The notes: generated by a model not told the origin, from the letters alone. Positions 7,625 through 17,172 are shown, counted from the first letter of the stretch. The stretch is DNA of 64,000 bases from Paenibacillus sp. NAIST15-1 (GCF_001894745.1 NZ_BBYF01000003.1:310001-374000), one strand, 5' to 3'. A program made the numbers and translations.

Positions 7625-10381
7625 TTAGGATGAAATTTTGCTTTGTTGATATTGTTCCAATGTGATCAGCACTTCACGCGGCTTACTGCCCTCATGCGCG
7701 CCAATCAAGCCCTGCATATGCATATGATCAATCAGACGACTGGCGCGGTTATATCCGATGCGCATCCGGCGCTGCAGCAGCGATGCCGAGGCTTGCTGCG
7801 CTTCGAGCACGATTTGAATCGCTTGATCATACAACTCATCGACCGGTTCATCAGAAGCGTGTCCACTCTCATCGATTTCCGGCACCAGCTCTTCGTTGTA
7901 TTCCGCTTGCGCTTGACCGCTTACGAATCCAACGACTGCCTCGACCTCTTGGTCGGACAGGAATGCGCCCTGCACACGAATCGGCTTGGATGAACCCATC
8001 GGTAGGAATAGCATGTCCCCACGTCCGAGCAGCTTCTCGGCGCCTGCCATATCCAGAATCGTTCGTGAATCCACCTGGGACGATACACCGAACGCGATAC
8101 GAGACGGAATATTAGCTTTAATAACCCCGGTAATAACGTCAACCGATGGGCGCTGGGTCGCGATAATCAGATGGATACCAGCTGCACGCGCCATTTGAGC
8201 TAATCGGCATATTGAATCCTCTACATCATTGGCAGCGACCATCATCAAGTCCGCGAGCTCATCGACAATAATGACGATATAAGGAAGTACCTTGTCCGGC
8301 TCATCTGCAACCAGCTTGTTATACCCTTCAATATTCCGAGTCGCCGATTTGGAGAACAACTCATAACGCTTTTCCATTTCAACAACGATTTTCTTCAAAG
8401 CAAGCGAAGCGCGTCTTGGATCAGTAACGACTGGCGCAAGAAGATGCGGGATGCCATTGTATACATTCAGTTCCACCATTTTCGGGTCGACCATGAGGAA
8501 CTTCACTTCATCCGGCTTCGCCTTATACAAGATACTCGTAATAATCCCGTTGATACATACCGATTTCCCCGAACCTGTAGCACCTGCAACGAGCAAGTGA
8601 GGCATTCGAGCAAGGTTGCCTACAATCGGCGTCCCGGCAATATCACGGCCTAATGTAATGGACAACCGTGACGGAGCATCAATGAAAGTTGGTGTCTCCA
8701 TGACCTCTCGCATCGTAACGATTGATACTTCATTATTCGGAACCTCGATTCCAATCGCGGATTTCCCTGGTATGGGTGCTTCCATCCGAATGTCCTTCGC
8801 TGCTAAGGCAAGTGCGATATCATCAGACAGGCTGACAATGCGGCTAACCTTAACCCCGATGTCAGGTTGGATTTCATAGCGGGTAACTGCCGGCCCTCGA
8901 ACGACCTCCAGTACCTTCGCTCGAACGCCGAAGCTCTCCAACGTAGCTTCCAGCTTGCGAGCTGTCTGCATGAAGTCGGCTTGATCGCCGCCCTTCCCAT
9001 TTCCCTGCTGCTTCGCAAGCAGGTTGAATGGAGGCATCTTGTACGGCTTCGGAGGCGGCTTTTGGACAACGACTGCCTGCCCTGAGACTTCACCGTCACT
9101 GAGCAATCCTTCTGTCTCCAGATGGATATCACCCTCATCACCTGTAAGCTCATCCGCATGGTTATGCTCAATCTGCCCGTGCTTCATGTCTTTCGACTTA
9201 GCTTGGTTCTCATTGTTCCAATCATCTTCAATGTCGTCTGCTGCCTCATCAATAGGAGAAGTGTGCGGCTTGGTAAATCCACTGATTGCTACATCCTCTT
9301 GGGAATCCGAATCATCAATATGATCGACGTCCGCAGTTGCTGTAAAATCACGGAACAATGGAGCATGGGATTGTTCGTCATCCTGTTCAATACGAGCAAG
9401 GAGTGCGTTCAGCTTCGAAGCTTTGCTTACCGTATTCATTGCAGCGGCTCCAGCCTCTGGCTGTATAGTGTGCTCTTCATTCAATCTAGCCGCGTGCGGC
9501 TTGCTTGTATATACAGCAGAACCTTCGTTGTATTCTTCATCATCTTCTTTGGTGGAGAGGAATCGCTTCTTGCTTGCCTCACTGATTTTGCCGAATATCT
9601 GCATAAATACAGGTGTGCGGCCTTGTAAATTCCCATCATCTTCTTCATCATCAAGCGCATCATCGAGCATGTAATCGTCGTCTGCGTCCTTCTTCGCCGA
9701 TTTACGCTGCTTGCTTTCCATTCGTTTGCGCTCATTGATACGCGCTTTGCGCTTCTTCTTCATGACAGCCGCGAATTTCTTCACTTGGGTACGAATCAGC
9801 CTCACAAGCTCAACATAGGAAAGCTGTGTAGCCAGCATGAAACCAATGAAGAGCATGACGATGGTGAGCAGTTTTGTTCCTAATGCACCAAATAATACAA
9901 ATAAGGTACAATAAAGAATTGCACCTATATATCCGCCGCTAATGTCTTTCTGCAGCATCGTTCCAGCCGTGCCTGTATCGGTTGCTTGCACGAGTTCTAA
10001 GTTCAAAGCATTATGTATGTCTTTCAATATGTATCCAGCACTTACTTCATCCGTTGCAGTTGGCAAAATACGTTGTTCTACCGCGTGCACGGTACTTATC
10101 ATCGTCAAAGCAAGAATAATGACCATGATGCCGCTCTTGCGGGAGTTCCAGCCTGAAGGCCACTGGCGTTTAATCATTACCGACAATCCAATATATATGA
10201 ACACGAGCGGTATGAAAAAGTACCATTTACCAAGCAGCAAGCCTGATATTTTAGATAAGGAGCGCCCGAACGCCGCCCCGCCAGCCAGCGCAATGACGGA
10301 ACAGGTAATCAGCAATATGCCATAGATTTCGTATTTCAGGCTCTTGCTGAAGGATTGCTTTTTCTTCTTCTTACGGGCCAA
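7625..10381 (-). CDS. spoIIIE: DNA translocase of the FtsK/SpoIIIE family
   Basis: 918 residues. Several transmembrane helices in the first 175 residues (starting around [14 protein letters not shown]) are followed by a long charged, low-complexity linker (about 190-465). The motor domain carries a Walker A GATGSGKS at 600-607 and a Walker [10 protein letters not shown]. The C-terminus is a winged-helix gamma domain that in relatives reads KOPS/SRS sequences. The enzyme pumps chromosomal DNA through the division or sporulation septum. The start is a TTG at 10381 set by a GGAGGTG site at 10390-10396; earlier in-frame codons lack such a site. The length exceeds B. subtilis SpoIIIE (about 790) mainly through the linker. 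Position next to ylzJ-tepA matches spoIIIE of B. subtilis. Confidence 0.93.
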   Translation of the reverse strand: MARKKKKKQSFSKSLKYEIYGILLITCSVIALAGGAAFGRSLSKISGLLLGKWYFFIPLVFIYIGLSVMIKRQWPSGWNSRKSGIMVIILALTMISTVHAVEQRILPTATDEVSAGYILKDIHNALNLELVQATDTGTAGTMLQKDISGGYIGAILYCTLFVLFGALGTKLLTIVMLFIGFMLATQLSYVELVRLIRTQVKKFAAVMKKKRKARINERKRMESKQRKSAKKDADDDYMLDDALDDEEDDGNLQGRTPVFMQIFGKISEASKKRFLSTKEDDEEYNEGSAVYTSKPHAARLNEEHTIQPEAGAAAMNTVSKASKLNALLARIEQDDEQSHAPLFRDFTATADVDHIDDSDSQEDVAISGFTKPHTSPIDEAADDIEDDWNNENQAKSKDMKHGQIEHNHADELTGDEGDIHLETEGLLSDGEVSGQAVVVQKPPPKPYKMPPFNLLAKQQGNGKGGDQADFMQTARKLEATLESFGVRAKVLEVVRGPAVTRYEIQPDIGVKVSRIVSLSDDIALALAAKDIRMEAPIPGKSAIGIEVPNNEVSIVTMREVMETPTFIDAPSRLSITLGRDIAGTPIVGNLARMPHLLVAGATGSGKSVCINGIITSILYKAKPDEVKFLMVDPKMVELNVYNGIPHLLAPVVTDPRRASLALKKIVVEMEKRYELFSKSATRNIEGYNKLVADEPDKVLPYIVIIVDELADLMMVAANDVEDSICRLAQMARAAGIHLIIATQRPSVDVITGVIKANIPSRIAFGVSSQVDSRTILDMAGAEKLLGRGDMLFLPMGSSKPIRVQGAFLSDQEVEAVVGFVSGQAQAEYNEELVPEIDESGHASDEPVDELYDQAIQIVLEAQQASASLLQRRMRIGYNRASRLIDHMHMQGLIGAHEGSKPREVLITLEQYQQSKISS

Positions 10382-10389
10382 AATGCCGT

Positions 10390-10396
10390 CACCTCC
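10390..10396 (-). promoter_or_regulatory. Ribosome binding site that sets the TTG start of spoIIIE
   Basis: GGAGGTG lies 8 bases before the TTG at 10381 and has no usable ATG or GTG at a better distance. Confidence 0.75.
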
Positions 10397-10403
10397 ATCC
10401 CTC

Positions 10404-10412
10404 ATTATAACA
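10404..10412 (-). promoter_or_regulatory. Possible extended -10 promoter for spoIIIE
   Basis: TGT-TATAAT lies just upstream of the spoIIIE ribosome site. No good -35 is present, and initiation near 10397 would give a very short leader, so this is tentative. Confidence 0.3.
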
Positions 10413-10459
10413 CAGAACAACCGTTCTTCCTATGACCATTCCATAACAAGGGAATTGAG

Positions 10460-10494
10460 AAAAATAAAAAGACAGAGTCCGGGTAGGCTCTGTC
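10460..10494 (-). terminator. Intrinsic terminator after tepA-ylzJ
   Basis: A 7-bp GACAGAG stem (10471-10477 with 10488-10494) is followed by TTTTTATTTTT (10460-10470). Confidence 0.85.
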
Positions 10495-10550
10495 TAAATG
10501 AGAAATATGGATCAGTATGGATCACGTGACCACATCGCACAAGATAACAC

Positions 10551-10760
10551 TTAGCGTAGAGGAATAATCGTACCGGGTGAAAACCCCGGATCCAGAAAAT
10601 CATGCATACTTGTGTCTTTCAGCAATCGTTCGATACGAACCGTCGTATTGTCGACCTGCTGTACAAGCAAGGTGCGTCCCTGCCACTGCATTTCAAAAAA
10701 AGACGGCTCCTTGTCAATCCCTTGCAGCACTTGCTCCATCGGAATAATTGTGTGCAGCAT
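10551..10760 (-). CDS. ylzJ: YlzJ-like protein
   Basis: 69 residues beginning [14 protein letters not shown]. Length, N-terminal sequence and position after tepA all match the YlzJ-like family of endospore formers, whose function is unknown. The ATG overlaps the tepA stop in a TAATG junction and has an AAGGAG site inside the end of tepA, so the two are translated from one message. A strong terminator follows. No motif or membrane segment is visible. Confidence 0.85.
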   Translation of the reverse strand: MLHTIIPMEQVLQGIDKEPSFFEMQWQGRTLLVQQVDNTTVRIERLLKDTSMHDFLDPGFSPGTIIPLR

Positions 10761-11767
10761 TATCCTCGCTCCTTTGCTGGCACATACATTGCCTGTGTAC
10801 CAGTATGCTGCGGATTAGCCCCGCACTGTCCACCTAATAGCATTGGCTGCTCAGACGTGTTGGCCTGATGTTCACAATGATTCGAATGTGCTCCATGCTG
10901 GGCATGCTCATGATGGCCTTGATCATGTTGTATTTGTTCATGCTGGGCATGCTCATGATGACCTTGATTATGTTGTGCTTGTTCAGGCTGGACGTGCTCA
11001 TGATGACCTTGATTATGTTGGCCTTGATCATGGTGCCCCTCCTTCGAACATCTCTCTGCACGCTTCTCTTCAATCAAGCGATTCAAATGCTCCAATGCAG
11101 TCCCAATTCCGCCGACTTCATCAATTAGGCCATGCTTGACAGCATCCTGTCCGATTACCGTCGTCCCAATGTCGCGGGTCAGCTCGCCAGTTGTGAACAT
11201 TAAGTCCTTGAATTTGTGTTCCGAAATATTCGAATGAGCTTTAACGAAACGAACGACACGTTCCTGCATTTTCTCTAAGTACTCAAAGGTTTGCGGAACG
11301 CCAATGACAAGACCCGTTAATCGAATCGGATGAATCGTCATCGTCGCTGTCTCCGCGATTACACTCACATTGGCAGACACAGCAATCGGCACTCCTATAC
11401 TGTGCCCTCCTCCAAGTACCAAGGTCACCGACGGCTTGGACAGGGAGGATATCATCTCTGCGATAGCCAGACCTGCCTCTACATCACCACCAACCGTGTT
11501 TAATACGATAAGTACACCCTCAATTTTATGATTTTGCTCCACTGCGATAAGCTGAGGAATGACATGTTCGTATTTCGTCGTCTTGTTCTGTGGAGGCAAT
11601 ACGATATGCCCCTCAATCTGACCGATGATATTCAAGCAATAAATATTTGACTCACCAGTTGACGGAATCGATGCCGTCCCCAGCTGTTGGATCGTTTCTA
11701 CCGTTGGCGGACCCTTGGGTAGCTGCTGCGGCTGTCCCTGTGGATCTAAAGGCTGTTCGTTCATCAT
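10760..11767 (-). CDS. tepA: ClpP-like spore protease TepA with a histidine-rich C-terminal extension
   Basis: 335 residues. Residues about 40-230 are a ClpP/crotonase-fold serine protease domain: GGGHSIGVP holds the likely nucleophile Ser123 and TMTIHPIR the His146 of the triad. TepA (YmfB) of B. subtilis, about 245 residues, has been linked to turnover of small acid-soluble proteins in spore outgrowth. From about residue 244 this protein adds roughly 60 residues rich in His and Gln, built of three 15-residue repeats (core [15 protein letters not shown]), then a Gly/Gln tail. About 19 of 57 residues in the tail are His, so metal binding is plausible but inferred. The start ATG follows GGAGGT by 8 bases. 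A sigma-G-like promoter lies upstream. Confidence 0.88.
   Translation of the reverse strand: MMNEQPLDPQGQPQQLPKGPPTVETIQQLGTASIPSTGESNIYCLNIIGQIEGHIVLPPQNKTTKYEHVIPQLIAVEQNHKIEGVLIVLNTVGGDVEAGLAIAEMISSLSKPSVTLVLGGGHSIGVPIAVSANVSVIAETATMTIHPIRLTGLVIGVPQTFEYLEKMQERVVRFVKAHSNISEHKFKDLMFTTGELTRDIGTTVIGQDAVKHGLIDEVGGIGTALEHLNRLIEEKRAERCSKEGHHDQGQHNQGHHEHVQPEQAQHNQGHHEHAQHEQIQHDQGHHEHAQHGAHSNHCEHQANTSEQPMLLGGQCGANPQHTGTQAMYVPAKERG
10890..11035 (-). repeat. 45-bp tandem repeat coding for His-rich TepA tail
   Basis: Three copies with an exact 45-base period; the shared string TGCTCATGATG on the plus strand begins at 10905, 10950 and 10995. Each copy encodes 15 residues, so length changes stay in frame. 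Confidence 0.85.
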
Positions 11768-11804
11768 GTTCCATTACCTCCAATTGACCGGTACAATGCC
11801 GTCA

Positions 11805-11834
11805 TAGCATGCTTCACCCTGCGATGTTTTATAC
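11805..11834 (-). promoter_or_regulatory. Candidate sigma-G/sigma-F promoter for tepA-ylzJ
   Basis: GTATA (11830-11834) and CATGCTA (11805-11811) are 18 bases apart. The -35 matches the sigma-G consensus fully and the -10 at six of seven positions. It lies 38 bases before the tepA start. Confidence 0.45.
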
Positions 11835-11847
11835 AGCAGCGGGAACA

Positions 11848-11888
11848 TAAAAAGCCGCCGTCCCTACCTTACGGCAGGAACGGCGGCT
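11848..11888 (-). terminator. Intrinsic terminator after RNase J gene
   Basis: A GC-rich stem of about 16 bp with two mismatches (11853-11868 with 11873-11888) is followed by UUUU. It lies about 55 bases past the stop, after a second hairpin. Confidence 0.85.
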
Positions 11889-11898
11889 GATAACGTTC

Positions 11899-11936
11899 GT
11901 GAGCGAGAATGACTGGTGACTGGGATTCTCGCTCAC
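11899..11936 (-). other. 12-bp perfect hairpin in the 3' untranslated region of rnj
   Basis: Positions 11899-11910 and 11925-11936 are perfectly complementary over 12 bp with a 14-base loop, beginning 6 bases after the RNase J stop and upstream of the true terminator. No U-tract follows, so it is a structural or processing element rather than a terminator. Confidence 0.6.
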
Positions 11937-11942
11937 TTCGTT

Positions 11943-13619
11943 CTATACTTCCATAATGATTGGCAAAATCATCGGACGACGGCGCGTTTGTTCGTACAAG
12001 AAACGTCCAAGCGCATCCTTCACATTCGTCTTCAGTGATGCCCATTCGTTCACATTTTCATTCATTAGCTTATGCAGTGTTGAAGTGACGATGCGGTTCG
12101 CTTCATCAAGCAGTCCTTCCGATTCCCGAACATAGACAAATCCGCGAGAGATGATGTCTGGTCCTGACAAAATCGTACCTTCCTGCTTGCTGAGTGTAAC
12201 AACAACAACCAAAATCCCGTCTTGGGAAAGCAGCTTCCGATCGCGCAATACGATATTGCCGACATCTCCGACACCAAGACCATCGATAAGTACATAACCG
12301 GATTGAACCTTAGAGCCACGGCGTGCAACACCATTTGTAATTTCAACAGTATCACCGATATCTGTAATGAAGATATTCTCGCGCTCAATTCCGACTGCTT
12401 CCGCCAAATCAGCGTGGTTGCGCAACATACGGTATTCACCGTGAATCGGAATAAAGTACTTCGGTCTCATCAGATTCAACATCAGTTTCAATTCTTCTTG
12501 ACTGCCGTGACCAGATACATGGACGCCAGTCTTCGATCCGCCATAGATGACATGTGCGCCTAGTCGGCACAATTCATCGACAGTTCTACCTACGTATTTT
12601 TCGTTGCCTGGAATTGGTGTAGCTGCGATAACTACGGTATCACCTGGCAGAATATCAACCTTGCGGTGCGTAGAACGCGCCATGCGCGTCAAGGCTGACA
12701 TCGGCTCGCCTTGGGAGCCTGTGGACAGGATTACTACCCGGTCAGCAGCCATCTTGTTCACTTCTTCAGGTTCGATCAGCATTCCATCAGGTATGTTCAA
12801 GTAGCCAAGTTCCGAAGCGATCGTGACGACGTTCACCATGCTCCGACCAATGACTGTTAATTTACGGTTTGTTGCATATGCTGCATCAATGACTTGTTGA
12901 ATACGGTGAATATTTGAAGCGAATGTCGCAACAACTACACGCTGCTCTGCCTTCCGGAAGATATCTTCCAGAACGACACCCACACTACTTTCTGATGGTG
13001 TAAAGCCTGGGCGTTCTGCATTCGTACTGTCGGACAGCAGTGCAAGAACTCCTCTCTGGCCAATTTCCGCCATACGCTGCAGGTCAGCATACTGACCGTT
13101 GACCGGCGTATGGTCAAACTTAAAGTCTCCTGTATGAACGACGCATCCTTCGGGTGTATCAAGACATACACCAACCGAATCCGGGATGGAGTGGTTCGTC
13201 TTGAAAAAGCTTGCACGAATAGCTCCGAGCTGAATTTCCGAGTCAGCTGTAATTAGAATTCGCTTCGTTTCACCTAGCAAATTCGCTTCCCGCAATTTGC
13301 TCTCAATCAATCCGAGCGTTAATCTTGTTCCGTATACCGGAACGTTCAAATGCTTCAGTACATATGGCAACCCGCCAATATGATCTTCATGTCCGTGCGT
13401 AATCAAGATTGCTCTTACTTTATCTCGATTCTCCGTGAGGTATGAAATATCCGGGATGACAATATCTATTCCGAGCATGTCTTCTTCCGGGAACTTCAAC
13501 CCTGCGTCTACGACGACGATATCGTTACCGTATTGGACGACGTACATATTTTTTCCGATTTCACCTACGCCGCCCAATGCGAAGATGGACAATTTATCAA
13601 CGTTGTTTTTCTTCGACAA
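11943..13619 (-). CDS. rnjB: Ribonuclease J
   Basis: 558 residues with the metallo-beta-lactamase/beta-CASP fold of RNase J. The metal motif HGHEDHIGG is intact near residue 75, followed by HTGDFKFD, the beta-CASP region, and GHGSQEELKLML. RNase J is an endo- and 5'-3' exoribonuclease in mRNA decay and rRNA maturation. The gene sits where B. subtilis has rnjB (between dapA and tepA), but the complete metal motif is like that of the catalytically strong RNase J1; the symbol follows position. The start is a TTG at 13619 with an AGGAGG site 11 bases upstream. It has its own promoter after the dapA terminator. Confidence 0.93.
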   Translation of the reverse strand: MSKKNNVDKLSIFALGGVGEIGKNMYVVQYGNDIVVVDAGLKFPEEDMLGIDIVIPDISYLTENRDKVRAILITHGHEDHIGGLPYVLKHLNVPVYGTRLTLGLIESKLREANLLGETKRILITADSEIQLGAIRASFFKTNHSIPDSVGVCLDTPEGCVVHTGDFKFDHTPVNGQYADLQRMAEIGQRGVLALLSDSTNAERPGFTPSESSVGVVLEDIFRKAEQRVVVATFASNIHRIQQVIDAAYATNRKLTVIGRSMVNVVTIASELGYLNIPDGMLIEPEEVNKMAADRVVILSTGSQGEPMSALTRMARSTHRKVDILPGDTVVIAATPIPGNEKYVGRTVDELCRLGAHVIYGGSKTGVHVSGHGSQEELKLMLNLMRPKYFIPIHGEYRMLRNHADLAEAVGIERENIFITDIGDTVEITNGVARRGSKVQSGYVLIDGLGVGDVGNIVLRDRKLLSQDGILVVVVTLSKQEGTILSGPDIISRGFVYVRESEGLLDEANRIVTSTLHKLMNENVNEWASLKTNVKDALGRFLYEQTRRRPMILPIIMEV

Positions 13620-13709
13620 TTGGATCTTAACCTCCTATATTCAATTGGCCGTCGTACCAATGAACATCCTTCTTTTGAAAAATATACCGCACCCAGTCAC
13701 TTGATATCC

Positions 13710-13739
13710 ATTATACATGAACAAAAGTAAAAAACACAA
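13710..13739 (-). promoter_or_regulatory. Candidate sigma-A promoter for RNase J gene
   Basis: A perfect TATAAT (13710-13715) lies 18 bases from TTGTGT (13734-13739). It follows the dapA terminator and precedes the rnj start by about 90 bases. Confidence 0.6.
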
Positions 13740-13768
13740 GTCGGCGATTTGTCCTCCTATTGTTGCCG

Positions 13769-13803
13769 AAAAACACAAAACCGATGCTGGTTCTCAGCAT
13801 CGG
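13769..13803 (-). terminator. Intrinsic terminator after dapA
   Basis: A perfect 9-bp stem (13781-13789 with 13795-13803), 5-base loop, then TTTTGTGTTTTT. It ends the asd-dapG-dapA message. Confidence 0.88.
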
Positions 13804-13850
13804 CTTCGTAAGTGCGCTATTATGCACATTGTAAAAGTTCTATTTCCCTA

Positions 13851-14726
13851 TTATTTCTTAATGGATTGAACAAGCTCACGAATCGCTGCAGCCTCATCCG
13901 AAGTTGCCTCAACAAGCGGCAAACGGACGCTCCCTACCTCGAAACCAGCTAACTGGAGAGCATACTTCACTCCAACTGGATTAGGGCATAAGAACAGTCC
14001 CTTAAATACAGGGAACAGTTCATGATGCAGTCTAGCTGCTTCTTCATGCTGACCAGCTAGATAATGTTCAATCATCGCTTTCATCTGTGCACCTACGAGA
14101 TGGCTAGCAACACTGACAACTCCATACGCACCAACGGACAAAGTAGGCAATGTCAAAAAATCCTCGCCGCTGTACACTCTAAATGAAGCGGGCGCACCAG
14201 CAACGATCAGCGATGTTTGCTCAAGACCAGCACACTCCTTCGTAGCAACTACATTCGGCAGTTCAGCCAAACGTAGCGTCGTCTCGACAGAAATGCTCGA
14301 TGCAGTCCGTCCTGGAACATTGTACAGCATGATTGGCAAAGAGGTAGAGTTCGCAATGGCCTCAAAATGTCGATACATGCCTTCTTGTGTCGGACGATTA
14401 TAGTAAGGGGCGACAAGGAGGATGCCATCAACGCCCGCTTCCTCTGCTGCCTTCGTCAAATGAATGGAATGAGCTGTATTATTGCTACCTGTACCAGCAA
14501 TAATGCGTGCACGTCCATTTGCCTTCTGAGCTGCAAAACGGAATAGCGCAATCTTCTCGTCGTCTGTCAATGTAGGAGATTCCCCTGTCGTCCCACACAC
14601 AACGATACTGTCGCTCTTCTGTTCTTCAATCAAAGCATTCAGCAAACGCTCGAACTCAGACCAGTTTACCTCATTATGTTCATTGAAAGGCGTCACCATC
14701 GCCGTAATTAATCTACCAAAATCCAC
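13851..14726 (-). CDS. dapA: 4-hydroxy-tetrahydrodipicolinate synthase
   Basis: 291 residues, standard DapA length. It condenses pyruvate with aspartate semialdehyde, the first committed step to diaminopimelate, lysine and dipicolinate. Visible signatures are CGTTGESPTL (Thr-Thr proton relay), YNVPGRT (catalytic Tyr) and VVATKECAG with the Schiff-base Lys. The start is a GTG at 14726 chosen because a run of overlapping AGGAGG sites lies at 14735-14743. Reading upstream in the same frame only mirrors the 3' end of dapG. It follows dapG by 59 bases and ends the operon that also carries asd and spoVFAB, so substrate supply and use are grouped. Confidence 0.95.
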   Translation of the reverse strand: MDFGRLITAMVTPFNEHNEVNWSEFERLLNALIEEQKSDSIVVCGTTGESPTLTDDEKIALFRFAAQKANGRARIIAGTGSNNTAHSIHLTKAAEEAGVDGILLVAPYYNRPTQEGMYRHFEAIANSTSLPIMLYNVPGRTASSISVETTLRLAELPNVVATKECAGLEQTSLIVAGAPASFRVYSGEDFLTLPTLSVGAYGVVSVASHLVGAQMKAMIEHYLAGQHEEAARLHHELFPVFKGLFLCPNPVGVKYALQLAGFEVGSVRLPLVEATSDEAAAIRELVQSIKK

Positions 14727-14734
14727 TAAAGACT

Positions 14735-14743
14735 CCTCCTCCT
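14735..14743 (-). promoter_or_regulatory. Ribosome binding site that sets the GTG start of dapA
   Basis: AGGAGGAGG sits 8 bases upstream of the GTG at 14726; no ATG lies within reach. Confidence 0.8.
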
Positions 14744-14785
14744 GCGACATTATGCGCAAGGCCCGGACATCCCTAGCGCTGCGTG

Positions 14786-16003
14786 CTATCGATTCAGATG
14801 GAACTTCGCATGCAGCGCTCGCAAAGCCCGAACCATATCTTCCTTGCGTACAAGAACCCAAATCGTTGTATTGGAGTCGGCGGATTGAAGAATCTGAATT
14901 TCTTGCTCTGTCAAGGCTTCTACGATGTGTGCCATAATACCTGGCACCCCATTGATGCCTCCACCGATTACAGATACTTTCGCACAACCCGATAACGATT
15001 TTGGCTCGAATCCCATCTCTTTGAGCACATGCAGTGCCCGCGGCGCATCGCTATCAAATACCGTATAAACCGCGCCAGAAGGGGTTACATTAATAAAATC
15101 AACGCTAATTTGATTTTGTGCCATTGCCTTGAACACTTTTAATTGCAAATCATATACGCCTTCGCGCGATTCCACCGTGATTTGCGTTACATTGCCGACA
15201 TAGGCAATTCCCGTTACATAGCGATCAACGATGTCAGGCTGCATATCTCGGAACCCTTCCGGATTCGTAACGAGCGTTCCTTCTTCATCGCTGAATGTAG
15301 AACGAACGCGAACAGGCACCTGCGCTTGCATCGCAATTTCCACCGCGCGCGGATGAATAACTTTGGCGCCGTGATGTGCCATGTTGCATATTTCTGCATA
15401 ACTAACGATCGTAAGCGGCTTCGCGTCCTCTACCAGTCGAGGATCTGCCGTTAGGATGCCGTTAACATCCGTATAAATATCGACAATTTCTGCGTGCAGC
15501 GCCGCACCCAATGCTGTTGCAGATGTATCACTGCCACCACGGCCAAGAGTCGTAAAGTCACCTGTTTCTGTTTGGCCTTGGAATCCTGTTACAATTACAA
15601 CCTGTACATCTTTCCACGCATCAACGACCCGATCCGGAGTAACATCCAGAATACGGGCATTATTGAAGTGGCTATCTGTCTTGAAACCAGCTTGAGCACC
15701 TGTTAGCACAGTAGATGTAATCCCCTCACTGTTCAACAAGCTGCACAGGGTTGTAGCCGAGATAATCTCGCCGCAGCACAATAGCATATCCTTCTCACGT
15801 GCTGGCAAACTGTCCCCGTTCTGACCGGCCCAATCAAGTAATGTATCGGTTGCATATGGTTCTCCTCGTCTTCCCATTGCTGATACAACCACAGCTAATT
15901 GGTAACCCTGCGCCAGTTCCCGACGGATATGGTGTATGACTCTTTCTCTGGCTTCGGGTGTAGACAAGGAAGTTCCACCAAATTTTTGTACTAATATTCG
16001 CAT
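14786..16003 (-). CDS. dapG: Aspartate kinase (DapG type)
   Basis: 405 residues. An amino-acid kinase domain (VQKFGGTSLSTPEARERV at the start, LGRGGSDTSATALGAAL near 155) is followed by two ACT domains from about residue 265, the place where end products bind. Aspartokinase makes aspartyl phosphate, the entry to the lysine, threonine and methionine families. Length and the asd-dapG-dapA order match B. subtilis DapG, the diaminopimelate-sensitive isozyme; the inhibitor is inferred from that. The ATG at 16003 has a GGGGGA site 8 bases upstream. Confidence 0.95.
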   Translation of the reverse strand: MRILVQKFGGTSLSTPEARERVIHHIRRELAQGYQLAVVVSAMGRRGEPYATDTLLDWAGQNGDSLPAREKDMLLCCGEIISATTLCSLLNSEGITSTVLTGAQAGFKTDSHFNNARILDVTPDRVVDAWKDVQVVIVTGFQGQTETGDFTTLGRGGSDTSATALGAALHAEIVDIYTDVNGILTADPRLVEDAKPLTIVSYAEICNMAHHGAKVIHPRAVEIAMQAQVPVRVRSTFSDEEGTLVTNPEGFRDMQPDIVDRYVTGIAYVGNVTQITVESREGVYDLQLKVFKAMAQNQISVDFINVTPSGAVYTVFDSDAPRALHVLKEMGFEPKSLSGCAKVSVIGGGINGVPGIMAHIVEALTEQEIQILQSADSNTTIWVLVRKEDMVRALRALHAKFHLNR

Positions 16004-16107
16004 GTGTTATTTCCCCCAACTAATGAAGACTGACTGCCAGAACGAAATAAAAGGCTATTCAACGAATCACGCAGTGACCAAGCTGAACACACCTTGTCAA
16101 GTAAGAC

Positions 16108-16129
16108 AAAAAGGCAGGAGCGGCCTGCC
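16108..16129 (-). terminator. Intrinsic terminator after asd
   Basis: A 6-bp GGCAGG/CCTGCC stem (16113-16118 with 16124-16129) followed by TTTTTGT, beginning 2 bases after the asd stop. It may be partial, since dapG follows within about 105 bases. Confidence 0.75.
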
Positions 16130-16131
16130 AA

Positions 16132-17172
16132 TTACTGCCGCTCCGAAGCGATGTACTCTGCGATTTGTACCGCGTTCCATGCAGCGCCTTTCATTAAATT
16201 GTCGGATACGACCCACATATTCAATGCGCGTGGCTGAGACAGATCACGACGCAAACGGCCAACGAAAACATCTGGCTTGCCTGCAGATTCGGTAGCAAGC
16301 GGGTACATCTGTTCAGAAGGCTCATCGACGAGCGTCAATCCTGGCGCGTTTGCCAACAGCTCGCGCACATCCTCCATTTGGAAGTCGTCCTTCAACTCAA
16401 CATATACAGATTCAGAGTGGCCATATACGACCGGAATTCGGACGCATGTTGCCGTCACTTGAAGGCTATCATCATTCATGATCTTCTTGGTTTCACGGAT
16501 CATTTTCATTTCCTCGAGCGTGAATCCATTATCTTGGAACTTATCGATTTGAGGAATAGCATTGAATGCGATTTGATGCTTCACGGGCAAAGAACCAACT
16601 GGAAGAATGTCCGGCTCAACTTCATTGCCTGCAAGCACTTCTGTAGATTGACGCAACAGCTCGCTAATCGCTTTGCTGCCAGCGCCTGACACTGCTTGAT
16701 ACGTAGACACGATGATGCGGGAAATACCGTAGCGATCATAGAGCGGCTTCAAGGCTGCTACCATTTGAATCGTGGAACAGTTCGGATTGGCAATAATGCC
16801 TTGGTGTTCCTTCACTTTCTCGATGTTCACTTCTGGAACTACGAGTGGTGTGTTGGGATCCATACGGAATGCATTGGTATTGTCAATACATACCGCTCCG
16901 CGTTCTACAGCTGCTGGAGCCAACTCTTTACTAACGTCGCCGCCTGCGCTGAACAGGGCAATATCAACGCCTTCGAAGCTCTCCGGTTTCGCTTCCTCAA
17001 CCGTAATTTCTTGACCGTCAAATACGATCTTCTTACCGGCTGAACGTGCCGAAGACAACAACTTCAAAGATTGAATGGGGAATTGACGTTGTTCCAATAA
17101 TGCAATGATTTGTTCCCCTACTGCACCCGTAGCACCGACTACAGCAACATTATACCGCTTCTGATTCGTCAT
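16132..17172 (-). CDS. asd: Aspartate-semialdehyde dehydrogenase
   Basis: 346 residues. The NADPH motif VVGATGAVGEQ lies near the start and the active-site Cys132 in ANPNCSTIQM. It reduces aspartyl phosphate to aspartate semialdehyde, the substrate of DapA just downstream and the branch point to homoserine. The ATG at 17172 has a GGGGAG site 9 bases upstream, and MTNQKRYNVAVVGATG is the normal N-terminus. It follows spoVFB by about 73 bases, the conserved Bacillus arrangement in which dipicolinate synthase genes lead the operon. Confidence 0.96.
   Translation of the reverse strand: MTNQKRYNVAVVGATGAVGEQIIALLEQRQFPIQSLKLLSSARSAGKKIVFDGQEITVEEAKPESFEGVDIALFSAGGDVSKELAPAAVERGAVCIDNTNAFRMDPNTPLVVPEVNIEKVKEHQGIIANPNCSTIQMVAALKPLYDRYGISRIIVSTYQAVSGAGSKAISELLRQSTEVLAGNEVEPDILPVGSLPVKHQIAFNAIPQIDKFQDNGFTLEEMKMIRETKKIMNDDSLQVTATCVRIPVVYGHSESVYVELKDDFQMEDVRELLANAPGLTLVDEPSEQMYPLATESAGKPDVFVGRLRRDLSQPRALNMWVVSDNLMKGAAWNAVQIAEYIASERQ

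Noticed and set aside
10834..11139. Several short frames on both strands over the TepA His repeat
   Set aside because: Caused by 45-bp repeats being open in other frames; no ribosome sites.
14727..14987. Longer dapA reading upstream of the GTG at 14726
   Set aside because: The extra residues are another frame of the dapG 3' end; the AGGAGG run at 14735-14743 fixes the start.
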